From IMG/VR virus record IMGVR_UViG_3300031857_007934, positions 1 through 64,000 of that record: a DNA stretch of 64,000 nt. One strand, given 5' to 3'. The stretch comes from a virus. Under the pieces are notes generated by a model. That model was not told where the DNA came from and ran no database searches. It saw only the letters and a program-made list of their open reading frames with translations. Positions 31,418 through 40,504 of this stretch are shown piece after piece (position 1 is the first letter of the stretch; the number at the start of each line of letters is the position of its first letter). Made by a program: the position numbers and the translations under genes.

Positions 31418-34108
31418 TTGAGTTACGTAGATGCAATTTTTGACAGAGATTCTGATATCATCAGAATCGTTGAACGTAAAGACGGTAAAAGACGCTTTAC
31501 AGAACACCCAGTAAAATACACCTTTTACTATGAAGACCCCAAGGGCAAATATAAGAGTGTGTATGGTACTCAGCTAAGTCGTATTGTTTGTAAAAACACT
31601 AAAGACTTCCGCAAAGAACTAGCTATCAACAACAGTAAGAAGTTGTATGAAAGCGATATCAACCCTATATTCCAATGTCTCAGTGAGAACTATCTCAATC
31701 AGGATGCACCAAAGCTAAACATTGCATTCTGGGATATTGAGACGGACTTTGATCCGGAACGAGGATTCGCTGATCCTTCAGACCCATTCATGCCCATTAC
31801 AGCTATCACTGTATGCCTACAGTGGCTCAATGCATTGATTACTCTAGCAGTTCCACCCAAAGGACTGACTATGGATCAAGCTAGAGAAATGTGTACGGAA
31901 TGGGGTGACAACATTATTCTCTTTGAGAATGACAAGGATGGCAACGGCGAGCGAGAAATGCTTAAAACATTTCTTGACTTGATTGAGGATGCAGACATTG
32001 TAAGCGGTTGGAACTCAGAAGGCTATGACGTTCCTTATACTGTAAATCGTGTTGCTAGGATGTTAAGCAAGGATGATACACGCAGATTCTGCTTGTGGGG
32101 TCAATTACCTAAGAAACGTGAATACGAAAAGTATGGCAAGACTGCTGAAACATTTGACTTTGTAGGTCGTGTACACTTAGACAGTCTTGAACTGTATCGC
32201 AAGTATACTTATGAAGAACGTCACAGCTATCGACTAGATGCCATTGGCGAAATGGAGATTGGTGAAAACAAGACTGTTTATGAAGGCACACTGGATCAGT
32301 TGTACAACAACGATTTTAGAACGTTCATTGAATACAACAGACAGGACGTTGCACTACTGGACAAACTTGATAAGAAGCTAAGGTTCATTGATTTATCAAA
32401 CGAACTTGCTCATGCAAATACTGTACTACTACAAACTACAATGGGTGCTGTAGCTGTTACAGAACAGGCTATTATCAATGAAGCTCACAACAGAGGACTA
32501 CAGGTTCCTAATCGTCCCAAACAGGATGACGAGAATACTCAAGCCGCAGGTGCGTATGTTGCTTATCCAAAAGTAGGATTACATAAATGGATTGCGTCAA
32601 TGGACTTGAACAGTCTGTATCCATCCGTAATTCGTGCGCTAAACATGGCACCAGAGACAATCGTTGGGCAGTTACGTTCTACACTTACTGATGCACGTAT
32701 CCACGAAGACACAAATCTTAAAAAGATGAGCTTTGCTAATAGCTGGGAAGGTAGGTTTGGTTCTGAAGAATACGAAGCAGTAATTACCCAACGTAAAGAT
32801 GTTGCAATTACAGTTGACTGGGAAGATGGCAGAAGTGACGTACTAAGTGGTGCTGAAATATTCAAGCTAATCTTTGACAGTCACATGCCTTGGATGCTCA
32901 GTGCCAACGGAACTATTTTTACAACAGAATATGAAGGTGTTATCCCTGGACTACTAAAGCGTTGGTACGCTGAACGTAAAGAACTCCAGGCTATGAAAAA
33001 GAAGGCTCAGGAGGCCGGTAATGATACAGAAATTGCGTTCTGGGATAAGCGGCAGCTTGTTAAAAAGATTAACCTTAACAGTTTGTATGGTGCTATTCTT
33101 AACCCTGGTTGCAGGTTCTTTGATAAACGCATTGGACAATCAACTACGCTCACAGGACGTCAAATTGCCAAGCACATGGCTTCTAAGGTAAATGAAATCA
33201 TTACAGGCACATATGATCACGTAGGTAACGCTGTTATCTATGGTGATACTGACTCTGTATACTTTAGTGCTTATACAACACTCAAAGAAGACATTGATGC
33301 AGGACGTATACCTTGGAGTAAAGAAAATATCACAATGCTTTACGATCAAGTAAGTGAAGAAGCTAATAAGACGTTCCCAGAATTTATGGGCAAGGCGTTT
33401 CACTGTCCTAAGAGTCGTGCAGATGTTATTGCAGCAGGCAGAGAAATTGTAGCAGAAAGCGGATTGTATATTACTAAGAAACGCTATGCAGCATTAGTAT
33501 ACGATCAAGAAGGTACTAGAAAAGATGTGGATGGCAAACCAGGCAAAGTAAAAGCTATGGGTTTAGATCTTCGTCGATCAGATACTCCTGTGTTTATGCA
33601 GGAGTTTCTAAGTGAAGTACTTCTAATGGTATTGACCGGTAAGGAAGAAAAGGAAGTTATTGAACGTATTACTGCTTTTAGACAGGTGTTCAAAGAACGT
33701 CCAGGATGGGAAAAAGGTTCACCAAAGAGAGCAAACAAAATTGGTCACTATCAGAGAGAAGAGCAAAAGAAAGGCAAAGCTAACATGCCTGGACATGTCC
33801 GTGCAAGTATCAACTGGAATACACTAAAACGTATGAACGGTGATAGATACTCAATGGAAATTGTTGACGGTATGAAGGTAATTGTATGTAAAGTAAAGGA
33901 CAATCCGTTAGGATATACTTCAGTTGCATACCCAGTTGATGAACTAAGATTGCCTGATTGGTTCAAAGAACTTCCATTTGATGATAGTGCTATGGAAGAA
34001 ACAATTATTGACAATAAGTTGGATAACTTGATTGGAGTTCTAAACTATAGTTTAGAAGATACAAAGCAGCACAATACTTTCTCAAGTTTATTTGACTTCG
34101 GAGAATAA
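31418..34108 (+). CDS. 43: DNA polymerase, family B (T4 gp43)
   Basis: The 896-residue protein is a full-length gp43-type replicase. Exonuclease motifs are FWDIET (Asp106, Glu108), NSEGYDVP (Asp204) and YNRQDVALL (Asp310). Polymerase motif A is MDLNSLYPSV (Asp396), motif B includes KINLNSLYGAI, and motif C is YGDTDSVYF (Asp610 and Asp612). All catalytic acids are present, so both activities should be intact. The start is TTG, 5 nt after GGGAGG. No split or intein is seen. Confidence 0.97.
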   Translation: MSYVDAIFDRDSDIIRIVERKDGKRRFTEHPVKYTFYYEDPKGKYKSVYGTQLSRIVCKNTKDFRKELAINNSKKLYESDINPIFQCLSENYLNQDAPKLNIAFWDIETDFDPERGFADPSDPFMPITAITVCLQWLNALITLAVPPKGLTMDQAREMCTEWGDNIILFENDKDGNGEREMLKTFLDLIEDADIVSGWNSEGYDVPYTVNRVARMLSKDDTRRFCLWGQLPKKREYEKYGKTAETFDFVGRVHLDSLELYRKYTYEERHSYRLDAIGEMEIGENKTVYEGTLDQLYNNDFRTFIEYNRQDVALLDKLDKKLRFIDLSNELAHANTVLLQTTMGAVAVTEQAIINEAHNRGLQVPNRPKQDDENTQAAGAYVAYPKVGLHKWIASMDLNSLYPSVIRALNMAPETIVGQLRSTLTDARIHEDTNLKKMSFANSWEGRFGSEEYEAVITQRKDVAITVDWEDGRSDVLSGAEIFKLIFDSHMPWMLSANGTIFTTEYEGVIPGLLKRWYAERKELQAMKKKAQEAGNDTEIAFWDKRQLVKKINLNSLYGAILNPGCRFFDKRIGQSTTLTGRQIAKHMASKVNEIITGTYDHVGNAVIYGDTDSVYFSAYTTLKEDIDAGRIPWSKENITMLYDQVSEEANKTFPEFMGKAFHCPKSRADVIAAGREIVAESGLYITKKRYAALVYDQEGTRKDVDGKPGKVKAMGLDLRRSDTPVFMQEFLSEVLLMVLTGKEEKEVIERITAFRQVFKERPGWEKGSPKRANKIGHYQREEQKKGKANMPGHVRASINWNTLKRMNGDRYSMEIVDGMKVIVCKVKDNPLGYTSVAYPVDELRLPDWFKELPFDDSAMEETIIDNKLDNLIGVLNYSLEDTKQHNTFSSLFDFGE

Positions 34109-34109
34109 A

Positions 34110-34220
34110 ATGAAAATTAAAATAGAAATAGAAATAGACACAGACCAAGATCGTGACCTTAATGTAATTGAGGAAATTATCGCGGCGCTGAGAAATTTAG
34201 CAGATAAAATGAAACTATGA
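34110..34220 (+). CDS. Small acidic/basic peptide after DNA polymerase (36 residues)
   Basis: A 36-residue ORF starts 1 nt after the polymerase stop and overlaps the next ATG by ATGA. The product, beginning MKIKIEIEIDTD and ending LADKMKL, is a beta strand plus a helix. I recall similar tiny ORFs in marine T4-like phages. No function is known; coupling of the downstream sugar cassette to gene 43 is likely. Confidence 0.5.
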   Translation: MKIKIEIEIDTDQDRDLNVIEEIIAALRNLADKMKL

Positions 34221-34642
34221 AAGTAGGATTTACTTGTTCAACTTTTGACCTATTACATGCAGGTCATGTTCAAATGCTTAGAGAAGCTAAGGAGCAGTGT
34301 GATTATTTGATATGTGGATTACAGTTTGATCCTAGCTTAGATAGGCCAACTAAAAATTCACCAATTCAAACTGTAGTTGAAAGATATACTCAACTTAAAG
34401 CAGTTGGTTATGTAGATGAAATAATTCCTTATTCATCAGAAGGTGATCTTGAAGATATATTATCAATGTATCATATTGACGTTAGGATTTTAGGTGAAGA
34501 ATATAGAGATAAAGATTTTACAGGTAAGGATATCTGTAAGAAAAGAGGAATACAACTTTATTTCAATAAACGAGAACATCGATTCAGCTCTAGTGATTTA
34601 AGAAAAAGAGTAGTAGATAGGGAAATGAAAAATTCACAATGA
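34217..34642 (+). CDS. Glycerol-3-phosphate cytidylyltransferase-like (TagD/RfaE type) enzyme
   Basis: The 141-residue protein has the cytidylyltransferase fold signature LLHAGHVQML (HxGH at residues 14-17). A C-terminal RFSSSDLRKRV stands at the position of the RTxGISTT motif. Length matches TagD-type enzymes, which couple CTP to glycerol-phosphate, sugar-phosphate or related substrates. The substrate is unknown. It starts a four-gene sugar-nucleotide cassette with ATGA overlaps. Confidence 0.8.
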   Translation: MKVGFTCSTFDLLHAGHVQMLREAKEQCDYLICGLQFDPSLDRPTKNSPIQTVVERYTQLKAVGYVDEIIPYSSEGDLEDILSMYHIDVRILGEEYRDKDFTGKDICKKRGIQLYFNKREHRFSSSDLRKRVVDREMKNSQ

Positions 34643-35346
34643 ATCAATTTATTTTTGACGTAGACGGAACTTTGACTGAAAGTAGAAGCAGCATTGACGG
34701 AATGTTTCAGTCTTACTTTTTAGACTTTTGTTTTGCTAATGAAGTCTATCTAGTAACTGGTAGTGATTATCCTAAAACGGTTGAGCAATTAGGTTTAAAA
34801 ATATGTGAAACTGTTAGAAAAGTATATAACTGTTCAGGGAATGATATCTGGGAGTCAGGTATTAACACTCATACAAATGAATGGCATTTACCAGACGCAG
34901 CAGAAACGTTTTTGATAGAATATTTAAAGACTAGCGATTTTAAAGTTAGAACAGGAACTCATTTTGAACATCGTCCCGGTATGTGTAATTTTAGCATTGT
35001 TGGTAGAGGTGCCAATAAACTGCAAAGAGCAGAATATGTTAAATGGGATAATAGTTCCGATGAAAGAATTAAAATAGCAAAAGATTTTAATTCATTGTTT
35101 CTAAAACTTGAAGCAAAAGTAGGCGGAGAAACAGGAATTGATATTTTTCCAAAAGGTTTAGATAAATCTCAAATTTTAAAAGACTTTGAAGATATTAGTA
35201 ACATTTATTTTTTCGGTGATAGATGTGATATAAATGGTAATGATTACCCTATTGCAAAAGTTGTTACAAATACATTCTATGTAAAATCCTGGAGAGAAAC
35301 TTTTAAAACTCTTCGAGAATTACAATCAAAAGGTATAGCACTATGA
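34639..35346 (+). CDS. Phosphomannomutase-like HAD enzyme (eukaryotic PMM type)
   Basis: The 235-residue protein is a HAD-fold enzyme with FDVDGTLTESR (Asp7 nucleophile, Asp9). Its later motifs are those of PMM-type phosphomannomutases: RPGMCNFSIVGR, GGETGIDIFPKGLDKSQ and FFGDR..GNDYPIA. This family is best known in eukaryotes and interconverts mannose-6-P and mannose-1-P. In the cassette it would feed nucleotide-sugar synthesis. The type is unusual for a phage gene. Confidence 0.75.
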   Translation: MNQFIFDVDGTLTESRSSIDGMFQSYFLDFCFANEVYLVTGSDYPKTVEQLGLKICETVRKVYNCSGNDIWESGINTHTNEWHLPDAAETFLIEYLKTSDFKVRTGTHFEHRPGMCNFSIVGRGANKLQRAEYVKWDNSSDERIKIAKDFNSLFLKLEAKVGGETGIDIFPKGLDKSQILKDFEDISNIYFFGDRCDINGNDYPIAKVVTNTFYVKSWRETFKTLRELQSKGIAL

Positions 35347-36092
35347 ACATCACAATAGCAGGATACGGATTTGTTGGTAAGTCTCATGTTGAATTAATGA
35401 AGCAACATTTTACTATCAATATAGTAGATCCTAAAATTAGTACTGATAAAATTAAAGACAATCCCACTGATGCCGTTATTATATGTGTTAATACACCTCA
35501 GCATCCTTCAGGTGCTTGCAACATAAACAATGTATATGAAGTTATTACAGATACACCTAAAGATATACCAATTCTAATACGCAGTACTATTAGTTTAGAA
35601 GGTTGGCTTTATCTTAAAGAAACATTTTCAGAACGTAGCTTAACATATAGTCCAGAATTTCTTAGAGCAGAAACTGCTGAAAGAGATTTTAGAAATACAC
35701 AGTATATGTACTATGCAGGAGATGATATTACATTTTGGGAAGCTACCTTTAGAAAAGTATTTCCTAAGGTAATTTCAGTTCATATGCAGCCTGAAGAGTT
35801 AATACTTGTAAAATATTTTAGAAATGCATTTCTAGCCACCAAGGTAAGTTTCTTTAATCAAGTTTATGACCTATGCCAAGCATTCGGAGTTAATTATAAA
35901 AATGTTGCTGCTGGTGTGGGTCAAGATCTAAGGATTGGTGCTAGTCACACTGATGTTACTTCTGCAAGAGGTTGGGGAGGACATTGTTTTCCTAAAGACA
36001 CTGCTGCTTTACTGCACACCGCAGAACTAGAAGGTGTTGAGTTAAGTGTTATGCAAGAAGCAATAAACTATAATAATAAAATAAGAAAATAA
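35343..36092 (+). CDS. Shortened UDP-glucose/GDP-mannose dehydrogenase-like enzyme
   Basis: The 249-residue protein has the N-terminal NAD fold (TIAGYGFVGKSH), ICVNTPQ, the SPEFLRAETA motif and the catalytic Cys215 in WGGHCFPKD. Typical family members have about 390-430 residues; the C-terminal UDP-sugar-binding domain is missing. Activity therefore needs another partner or a different substrate, or the enzyme has changed function. It has ATGA overlap with the PMM-like gene. Confidence 0.8.
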   Translation: MNITIAGYGFVGKSHVELMKQHFTINIVDPKISTDKIKDNPTDAVIICVNTPQHPSGACNINNVYEVITDTPKDIPILIRSTISLEGWLYLKETFSERSLTYSPEFLRAETAERDFRNTQYMYYAGDDITFWEATFRKVFPKVISVHMQPEELILVKYFRNAFLATKVSFFNQVYDLCQAFGVNYKNVAAGVGQDLRIGASHTDVTSARGWGGHCFPKDTAALLHTAELEGVELSVMQEAINYNNKIRK

Positions 36093-36093
36093 T

Positions 36094-36846
36094 ATGCGTA
36101 TATTGTTAACAGGCCATAAAGGATTTGTTGGCTCAAGACTAAAAGAAGTCTTGGAAAAAGATCATGTAGTATATGGCATTGATCTAGCAGACGGCAAAGA
36201 TATCAATACCTGTAGTTTAGACTACGAAGTTGATCTAGTAATACATCTAGCAGGAAAGAGCGGCGTTCGTCAAAGCCTTAAGAATCCTAGTGCATATTGG
36301 TATAACAACGTAGAAGGTAGTAGACGAATCTTTGAAGTATTTAAGAATACTAGAATTATCTATGCTAGTTCTAGTTCTGCGTATGAACCCGAACGTAACC
36401 CGTATGCCGCAACAAAATTATTAGTTGAATATATAGGTGCCAAACATTCTAATTCATTAGGAATTAGACTACACACTGTATACAGCGACACACCCCGTAA
36501 AGACATGTTTTTTGACAAACTACTAAATGGAGGATTAGAATATGCAACTAAGCATTATAGAGATTTTATTCATTTGGAAGATGTTTGTTCTGCTTTCCTA
36601 TACCTTATTGAAAATACTGACTTAAAAGGTGTTGTAGATGTTGGAACTGGCACTAGTATCTATATCCCTAGCATCGCACCAAATCTTAAAATTAAAGAAT
36701 ATACACCCCACGAAAGAACACACACTCAGGCAGATATAAAATTTTTAACCAGTTTAGGCTTCAAACCTAAATACACCGTAGAAAACTTCTTGACAAATAA
36801 AGGCATAGACGTTAAACTACAATATATTACAGGAGAAAACCCATGA
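36094..36846 (+). CDS. NAD-dependent sugar epimerase/dehydratase (short SDR)
   Basis: The 250-residue protein has the Rossmann GHKGFVGS motif, IHLAGKSGVRQS, IYASSSSAY, and the catalytic YxxxK as YAATK (Tyr104, Lys108). It is shorter than usual (about 310-340), with a reduced C-terminal substrate domain. It would act on a nucleotide sugar. Nearest context: UDP-sugar dehydrogenase upstream, sliding clamp downstream. Confidence 0.82.
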   Translation: MRILLTGHKGFVGSRLKEVLEKDHVVYGIDLADGKDINTCSLDYEVDLVIHLAGKSGVRQSLKNPSAYWYNNVEGSRRIFEVFKNTRIIYASSSSAYEPERNPYAATKLLVEYIGAKHSNSLGIRLHTVYSDTPRKDMFFDKLLNGGLEYATKHYRDFIHLEDVCSAFLYLIENTDLKGVVDVGTGTSIYIPSIAPNLKIKEYTPHERTHTQADIKFLTSLGFKPKYTVENFLTNKGIDVKLQYITGENP

Positions 36847-37586
36847 AAGACATTTTACAAGACATCGTAGCTCATACACATTCACTAGGCTTCTTATCCC
36901 TAGTTAAGGTTACTAGCGAAAATGGCGCAACTACTATTGACGCAATGGCAGAAGATCGTTCCGTTATTCTTACATCGTCAACACACAAGGCAGTAACTGA
37001 ATTTACAGGTACGTTTGGTATGCCTAACCTAGACAAGCTAGCACTTCACTTAAAGAATCCGGAGTACAAGGATAATGCAAAGATTGAAGTTGTTAGTGCG
37101 GATAGGAACGGTGAAACTATTCCTACGCATATTCACTTTGAAAATGCAACAGGCGACTTTGAAAACGACTATCGTTTTATGAACAAGGCAATTATTGAAG
37201 AAAAGCTCAAGACTGTTAAGTTCAAAGGTGCTAGCTGGGATGTTCAATTTAAGCCATCAATGGCAGCTATTCAGCGTATGAAGCTAATGAGTACAGCACA
37301 CTCTGAAGAGCCAATCTTTACAGTTAAGACTGAAGTAACAGGCGGAGTAACTGATCTAGTATTCTACTTTGGTGATGCTAGCACACATGCTGGTAAGTTT
37401 GTATTCCAAAACAACGTATCGGGTAGTTTGAAGCATGCATGGAGTTGGCCAGTAAGTCAAATGCAGGCTATTTTAAATTTAGACGGTGAGTCAACTGTAA
37501 GCATTTCAGACCAAGGTGCTATGATGATTTCCGTAGATAGCGGATTGGCCAAGTACGATTACATCCTTCCAGCACAGAGCAAATAA
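36843..37586 (+). CDS. 45: DNA polymerase sliding clamp (T4 gp45)
   Basis: The 247-residue protein corresponds to gp45-type clamps (T4: 228) in length and in segments such as FKGASWDVQFKPSMAAIQRM and SVSISDQGAMMISVDSG. It forms a ring tethering gp43 to DNA, and in T4 it also activates late transcription. Identification rests on overall pattern and its replication-gene context. It is separated from gene 43 by the sugar cassette and overlaps dpdA by one base. Confidence 0.85.
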   Translation: MKDILQDIVAHTHSLGFLSLVKVTSENGATTIDAMAEDRSVILTSSTHKAVTEFTGTFGMPNLDKLALHLKNPEYKDNAKIEVVSADRNGETIPTHIHFENATGDFENDYRFMNKAIIEEKLKTVKFKGASWDVQFKPSMAAIQRMKLMSTAHSEEPIFTVKTEVTGGVTDLVFYFGDASTHAGKFVFQNNVSGSLKHAWSWPVSQMQAILNLDGESTVSISDQGAMMISVDSGLAKYDYILPAQSK

Positions 37587-39145
37587 TGAATAAAGACTTA
37601 ACAGCGACACAAAACGATTACGCACACTTTTTACCAGCACTAAGTGGTTTCTATGCGACTTATGTGGGCAAGCAACGTTTTCCTGATCCTGTTAAAGGTC
37701 CTTACATTGAAGATGCTCGTATTCCTGCTAACTTCCAACACGGTGTAGAAAGTCTAAACTATCTTAATGCACAAGAAGGAGCGTTTACTTACAAGTGGAC
37801 GCTTTACTCTGCAGGACATGCTGATTTAGATACAACTAAGATTGTGCCTAAAGAAGACATGGTTCGTAATAGAGATAGACAGAACACTTGGTTGCTGGGT
37901 GACTCAGGCGGCTTCCAGATTGGTAAGGGTGTTTGGGAAGGTGATTGGAAAGATCCTAATTGCCCTAAGGCTCAAAAGAAACGAGATGGTGTATTGCGTT
38001 GGATGGACGCTTATATGGACTATGGCATGGTACTTGATATCCCAGCCTGGGTTGCTCGTTCACCTGAAGGCGCAAAGGCTACTGGTATCAGCACTTATCA
38101 AGAAGCCGTTAAAGCAACACGCATTAATAATGACTATTGGTTAAAGCATCGTACAGGAGCATGTAAGTTCTTAAATGTTCTGCAAGGTGAAAATCACACT
38201 GATGCAGAAGATTGGTATCAGCAGATGAAAGATTACTGCGACCCTAACATCTATCCTGACAATCACTTTAATGGGTGGAGTATGGGTGGACAGAACATGT
38301 GTGATGTACACTTAGTACTCAAACGTATTGTTGCTCTGCACTATGACGGCTTGTTACAAAGCGGTGTACATGATGTAATGCATTTCTTGGGCACTAGTAA
38401 ATTAGAGTGGGCATGTTTGCTTACAGACTTACAACGTGCTATTCGCAAGTATTATAATCCTACTATGATGCTGACGTTTGACTGTGCTAGCCCGTTCTTA
38501 GCAACTGCTAATGGACAGATTTACATTCAAAATGAAACACCTGATAGAGGCAAGTGGACCTATCGAATGGTTCCAAGCATTGACCATAAAAAGTATGCAA
38601 CCGATACTAGAACTTTTAAACAAGCAGTATTGCAAGACGGTATCTTCAAGAACTTTGAAGACAGTCCAATTACATCAGAAATGAAAGTATCTGATGTATG
38701 CATTTATAAACCAGGCGATTTGAATAAGATTGGCAAGGAAGGGCGCACCAGTTGGGATAGTTTTAGTTATGCTATTCAGATGGGTCATAATGTATGGAGT
38801 CACATCAATGCTGTGCAAGAAGCAAATAGACAGTATGATGCAGGTGTTGTTCCAAACATGTTGGTACAAGAAAAGTTTGATAGACTGTTCTTTAGAGATG
38901 TTGTAGAAGAAATATTTTCAAAGACAACTCGAGAAGAATCATTAGAAGTAATTGAAAAGTATTCAAAGTTTTGGATTGCTATTCCCGGTACTCGCGGTGC
39001 AATTGGAAAGAAAACTGTGAACTCTAGTACATACTTCGATGCGCTGTTTGAAGTAGAGCAAACGACAGAGCAAGAACTAGAAGCAGGTGAGTTTACGGAA
39101 GAACAAGAACATAAACTGGAGGAGTTGGAGGATGAACAACTTTGA
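37586..39145 (+). CDS. dpdA: DpdA-like DNA-guanine transglycosylase
   Basis: The 519-residue protein belongs to the tRNA-guanine transglycosylase superfamily. LLGDSGGFQIGKG carries Asp106, matching the proton-acceptor Asp of TGT. GWSMGGQ matches the substrate-binding loop. TFDCASPF carries Asp299, matching the TGT nucleophile. The tRNA-type C-terminal zinc site is not evident. DpdA enzymes exchange guanine in DNA for preQ0 or derivatives, which protects phage DNA from restriction. FolE, QueE and a QueD-like gene lie within 8 kb, supporting this role. Confidence 0.85.
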   Translation: MNKDLTATQNDYAHFLPALSGFYATYVGKQRFPDPVKGPYIEDARIPANFQHGVESLNYLNAQEGAFTYKWTLYSAGHADLDTTKIVPKEDMVRNRDRQNTWLLGDSGGFQIGKGVWEGDWKDPNCPKAQKKRDGVLRWMDAYMDYGMVLDIPAWVARSPEGAKATGISTYQEAVKATRINNDYWLKHRTGACKFLNVLQGENHTDAEDWYQQMKDYCDPNIYPDNHFNGWSMGGQNMCDVHLVLKRIVALHYDGLLQSGVHDVMHFLGTSKLEWACLLTDLQRAIRKYYNPTMMLTFDCASPFLATANGQIYIQNETPDRGKWTYRMVPSIDHKKYATDTRTFKQAVLQDGIFKNFEDSPITSEMKVSDVCIYKPGDLNKIGKEGRTSWDSFSYAIQMGHNVWSHINAVQEANRQYDAGVVPNMLVQEKFDRLFFRDVVEEIFSKTTREESLEVIEKYSKFWIAIPGTRGAIGKKTVNSSTYFDALFEVEQTTEQELEAGEFTEEQEHKLEELEDEQL

Positions 39146-39338
39146 AACAGACCACGATAAACTTGTGGCACATCTACAAGAACTTTATAAAAAGCATAGA
39201 GAGCTTGACGACGAGATAAACTTGTTATATAATAAGTTTGCTCCCGACTCAACAGTTAACATGCTTAAAACTAAAAAACTTTGGATCAAAGACGAAATCA
39301 ACCTTTACGAAACTAAATTAAGAGCATTAGCATTATGA
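39132..39338 (+). CDS. DUF465/YdcH-like small coiled-coil protein
   Basis: The 68-residue helical protein includes HLQELYKKHRELDDEINLLY and MLKTKKLWIKDEINLYETKL, the two-helix pattern of DUF465 (YdcH/SlyX-like) as I recall it. The start at 39132 overlaps the end of dpdA. Its function is unknown. It overlaps the next gene by ATGA. Confidence 0.55.
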   Translation: MNNFETDHDKLVAHLQELYKKHRELDDEINLLYNKFAPDSTVNMLKTKKLWIKDEINLYETKLRALAL

Positions 39339-39853
39339 AAAGAGATTATATCGACGGAGTAGAAGATGACGCTGTATTCTTCTACGGTGAAGAAGTAGAA
39401 CACACTCCTGCATATGGAATGGACACACTGTTTGTAGTAGGTGTTCATTCTGTTCATGTTATAGAATCTAAACTCAAGCATCACATACAGCATATCTTCT
39501 TTGGTGCTAATCACAGTTTTAATCCTGGCAGCACCTACGAAGAATGGAAAGTATGGGAAGATATGATTATGTATTTTCTTAAAAAGGATTATTTTTGTAG
39601 TTTAGATATTCCAATTCATTGTGTTGAAGAATTTAACGATGGTGGGTTAAACGAACAAGATAATTTTATTCCACAAATACGTGTTCCAATTCCTTATATC
39701 CGTCTTTGGAATTATAACACTATGCTCAAGATCGATGACAAGGACTTTAAGGCAACTAACCCAGGTGTTTGGAGTCATAGTCTTCATGAACTAATGGATA
39801 GAACAAAATTTACTGATTGGTCCAAATATACACTTGACAAGGTAGTTAAGTGA
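39335..39853 (+). CDS. Conserved T4-like phage protein, unknown function
   Basis: The 172-residue protein contains FFGANHSFNPGSTYEEW, FIPQIRVPIPYIRLWNYN and KIDDKDFKATNPGVWSHSL. I recall this combination from marine T4-like phages next to the queD-like gene. It has no recognised catalytic motif. Its 3' end contains the -35 element of the next promoter. Confidence 0.55.
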   Translation: MKRDYIDGVEDDAVFFYGEEVEHTPAYGMDTLFVVGVHSVHVIESKLKHHIQHIFFGANHSFNPGSTYEEWKVWEDMIMYFLKKDYFCSLDIPIHCVEEFNDGGLNEQDNFIPQIRVPIPYIRLWNYNTMLKIDDKDFKATNPGVWSHSLHELMDRTKFTDWSKYTLDKVVK

Positions 39854-39865
39854 ACATATACTTAA
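39834..39865 (+). promoter_or_regulatory. Sigma70-type promoter with dyad before the queD-like gene
   Basis: TTGACA (39834-39839) and TATACT (39857-39862) are exactly 17 nt apart. An inverted repeat TTAAGT (39846-39851)/ACTTAA (39860-39865) overlaps the -10 box and could be an operator. Transcription would start about 20 nt before the ATG at 39891. Confidence 0.65.
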
Positions 39866-39890
39866 AATATAACAAAAACAAAGGCAACAA

Positions 39891-40283
39891 ATGAGTCAAC
39901 CTATTTCAAAGAGTGTTTGGGTTACTTTCCGTAAAGAAGGTATCCACTGCTATCCTGCCGCAAGCGTAGATCCTAAGCTAGCAACAGGTGATGAATATGA
40001 TGTGAGTTTTCTAGCTACTCCACATCGACATATCTTTCACTTTAAGGTTCGTATCGAAGTTTTCCATGATGACCGAGATATTGAATTCATTCAATTCAAG
40101 CGTTGGCTTGAAAATCTATATAACCAAGGTACACTAGAACTTAATCACAAGTCTTGCGAAATGATTTCGGATGACTTGTATAAGGAAATTTCTACAAAGT
40201 TTCCGGGCCGATTTGTAGAAATTGAAGTCTCCGAAGATGGAGAAAATGGCTCACTTATCTATTATCCTTACAACTTGATTTAA
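39891..40283 (+). CDS. QueD / 6-pyruvoyl-tetrahydropterin synthase-like protein
   Basis: The 130-residue protein contains LATPHRHIFHFKVRIEV, comparable to the zinc-binding HGHxYxxxV strand of QueD. FIQFKRWLENLY, NHKSCEMISDDLYKEI and the C-terminal strand VEIEVSEDGENG (glutamate at the pterin-binding position) follow. The usual N-terminal Cys is not clear, so assignment is tentative. QueD makes carboxytetrahydropterin, the step between FolE and QueE, both of which the phage encodes. It has its own promoter. Confidence 0.5.
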   Translation: MSQPISKSVWVTFRKEGIHCYPAASVDPKLATGDEYDVSFLATPHRHIFHFKVRIEVFHDDRDIEFIQFKRWLENLYNQGTLELNHKSCEMISDDLYKEISTKFPGRFVEIEVSEDGENGSLIYYPYNLI

Positions 40284-40297
40284 AGGAAAAAACAACA

Positions 40298-40504
40298 ATG
40301 TCTATCACTAATCCCGTTATCAACAAGGTATTTAATGATCTCGATAGTTATCGCGATTATTGCCGCTTTGAAGGTAAGGTATTCAACGAACGGGCTCTTT
40401 ATAATAAGGAAGATCCTAATTGGCAGGCATACGAACGCTATCGCGGATGGCAACGTTCGAAATTTAAGAACACACGACGTTTTGAGAAAAATACACACCA
40501 ATGA
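40298..40504 (+). CDS. Conserved small phage protein, unknown function
   Basis: The 68-residue basic protein contains VFNDLDSYRDYCRFEGKVF and ALYNKEDPNWQAYERYRG. This recurs in marine T4-like phages as I recall. It overlaps the glycosyltransferase gene by ATGA, which suggests coupling. No function is known. Confidence 0.5.
   Translation: MSITNPVINKVFNDLDSYRDYCRFEGKVFNERALYNKEDPNWQAYERYRGWQRSKFKNTRRFEKNTHQ

Noticed and set aside
37842-38144. 100-codon open frame inside dpdA
   Set aside because: It is contained in the DpdA gene with catalytic motifs in the other frame, and its composition is not protein-like.
38800-39252. 150-codon minus-strand frame over the end of dpdA
   Set aside because: It is Ser/Cys-rich low-complexity product of reading the antisense of an acidic region; there is no start signal.
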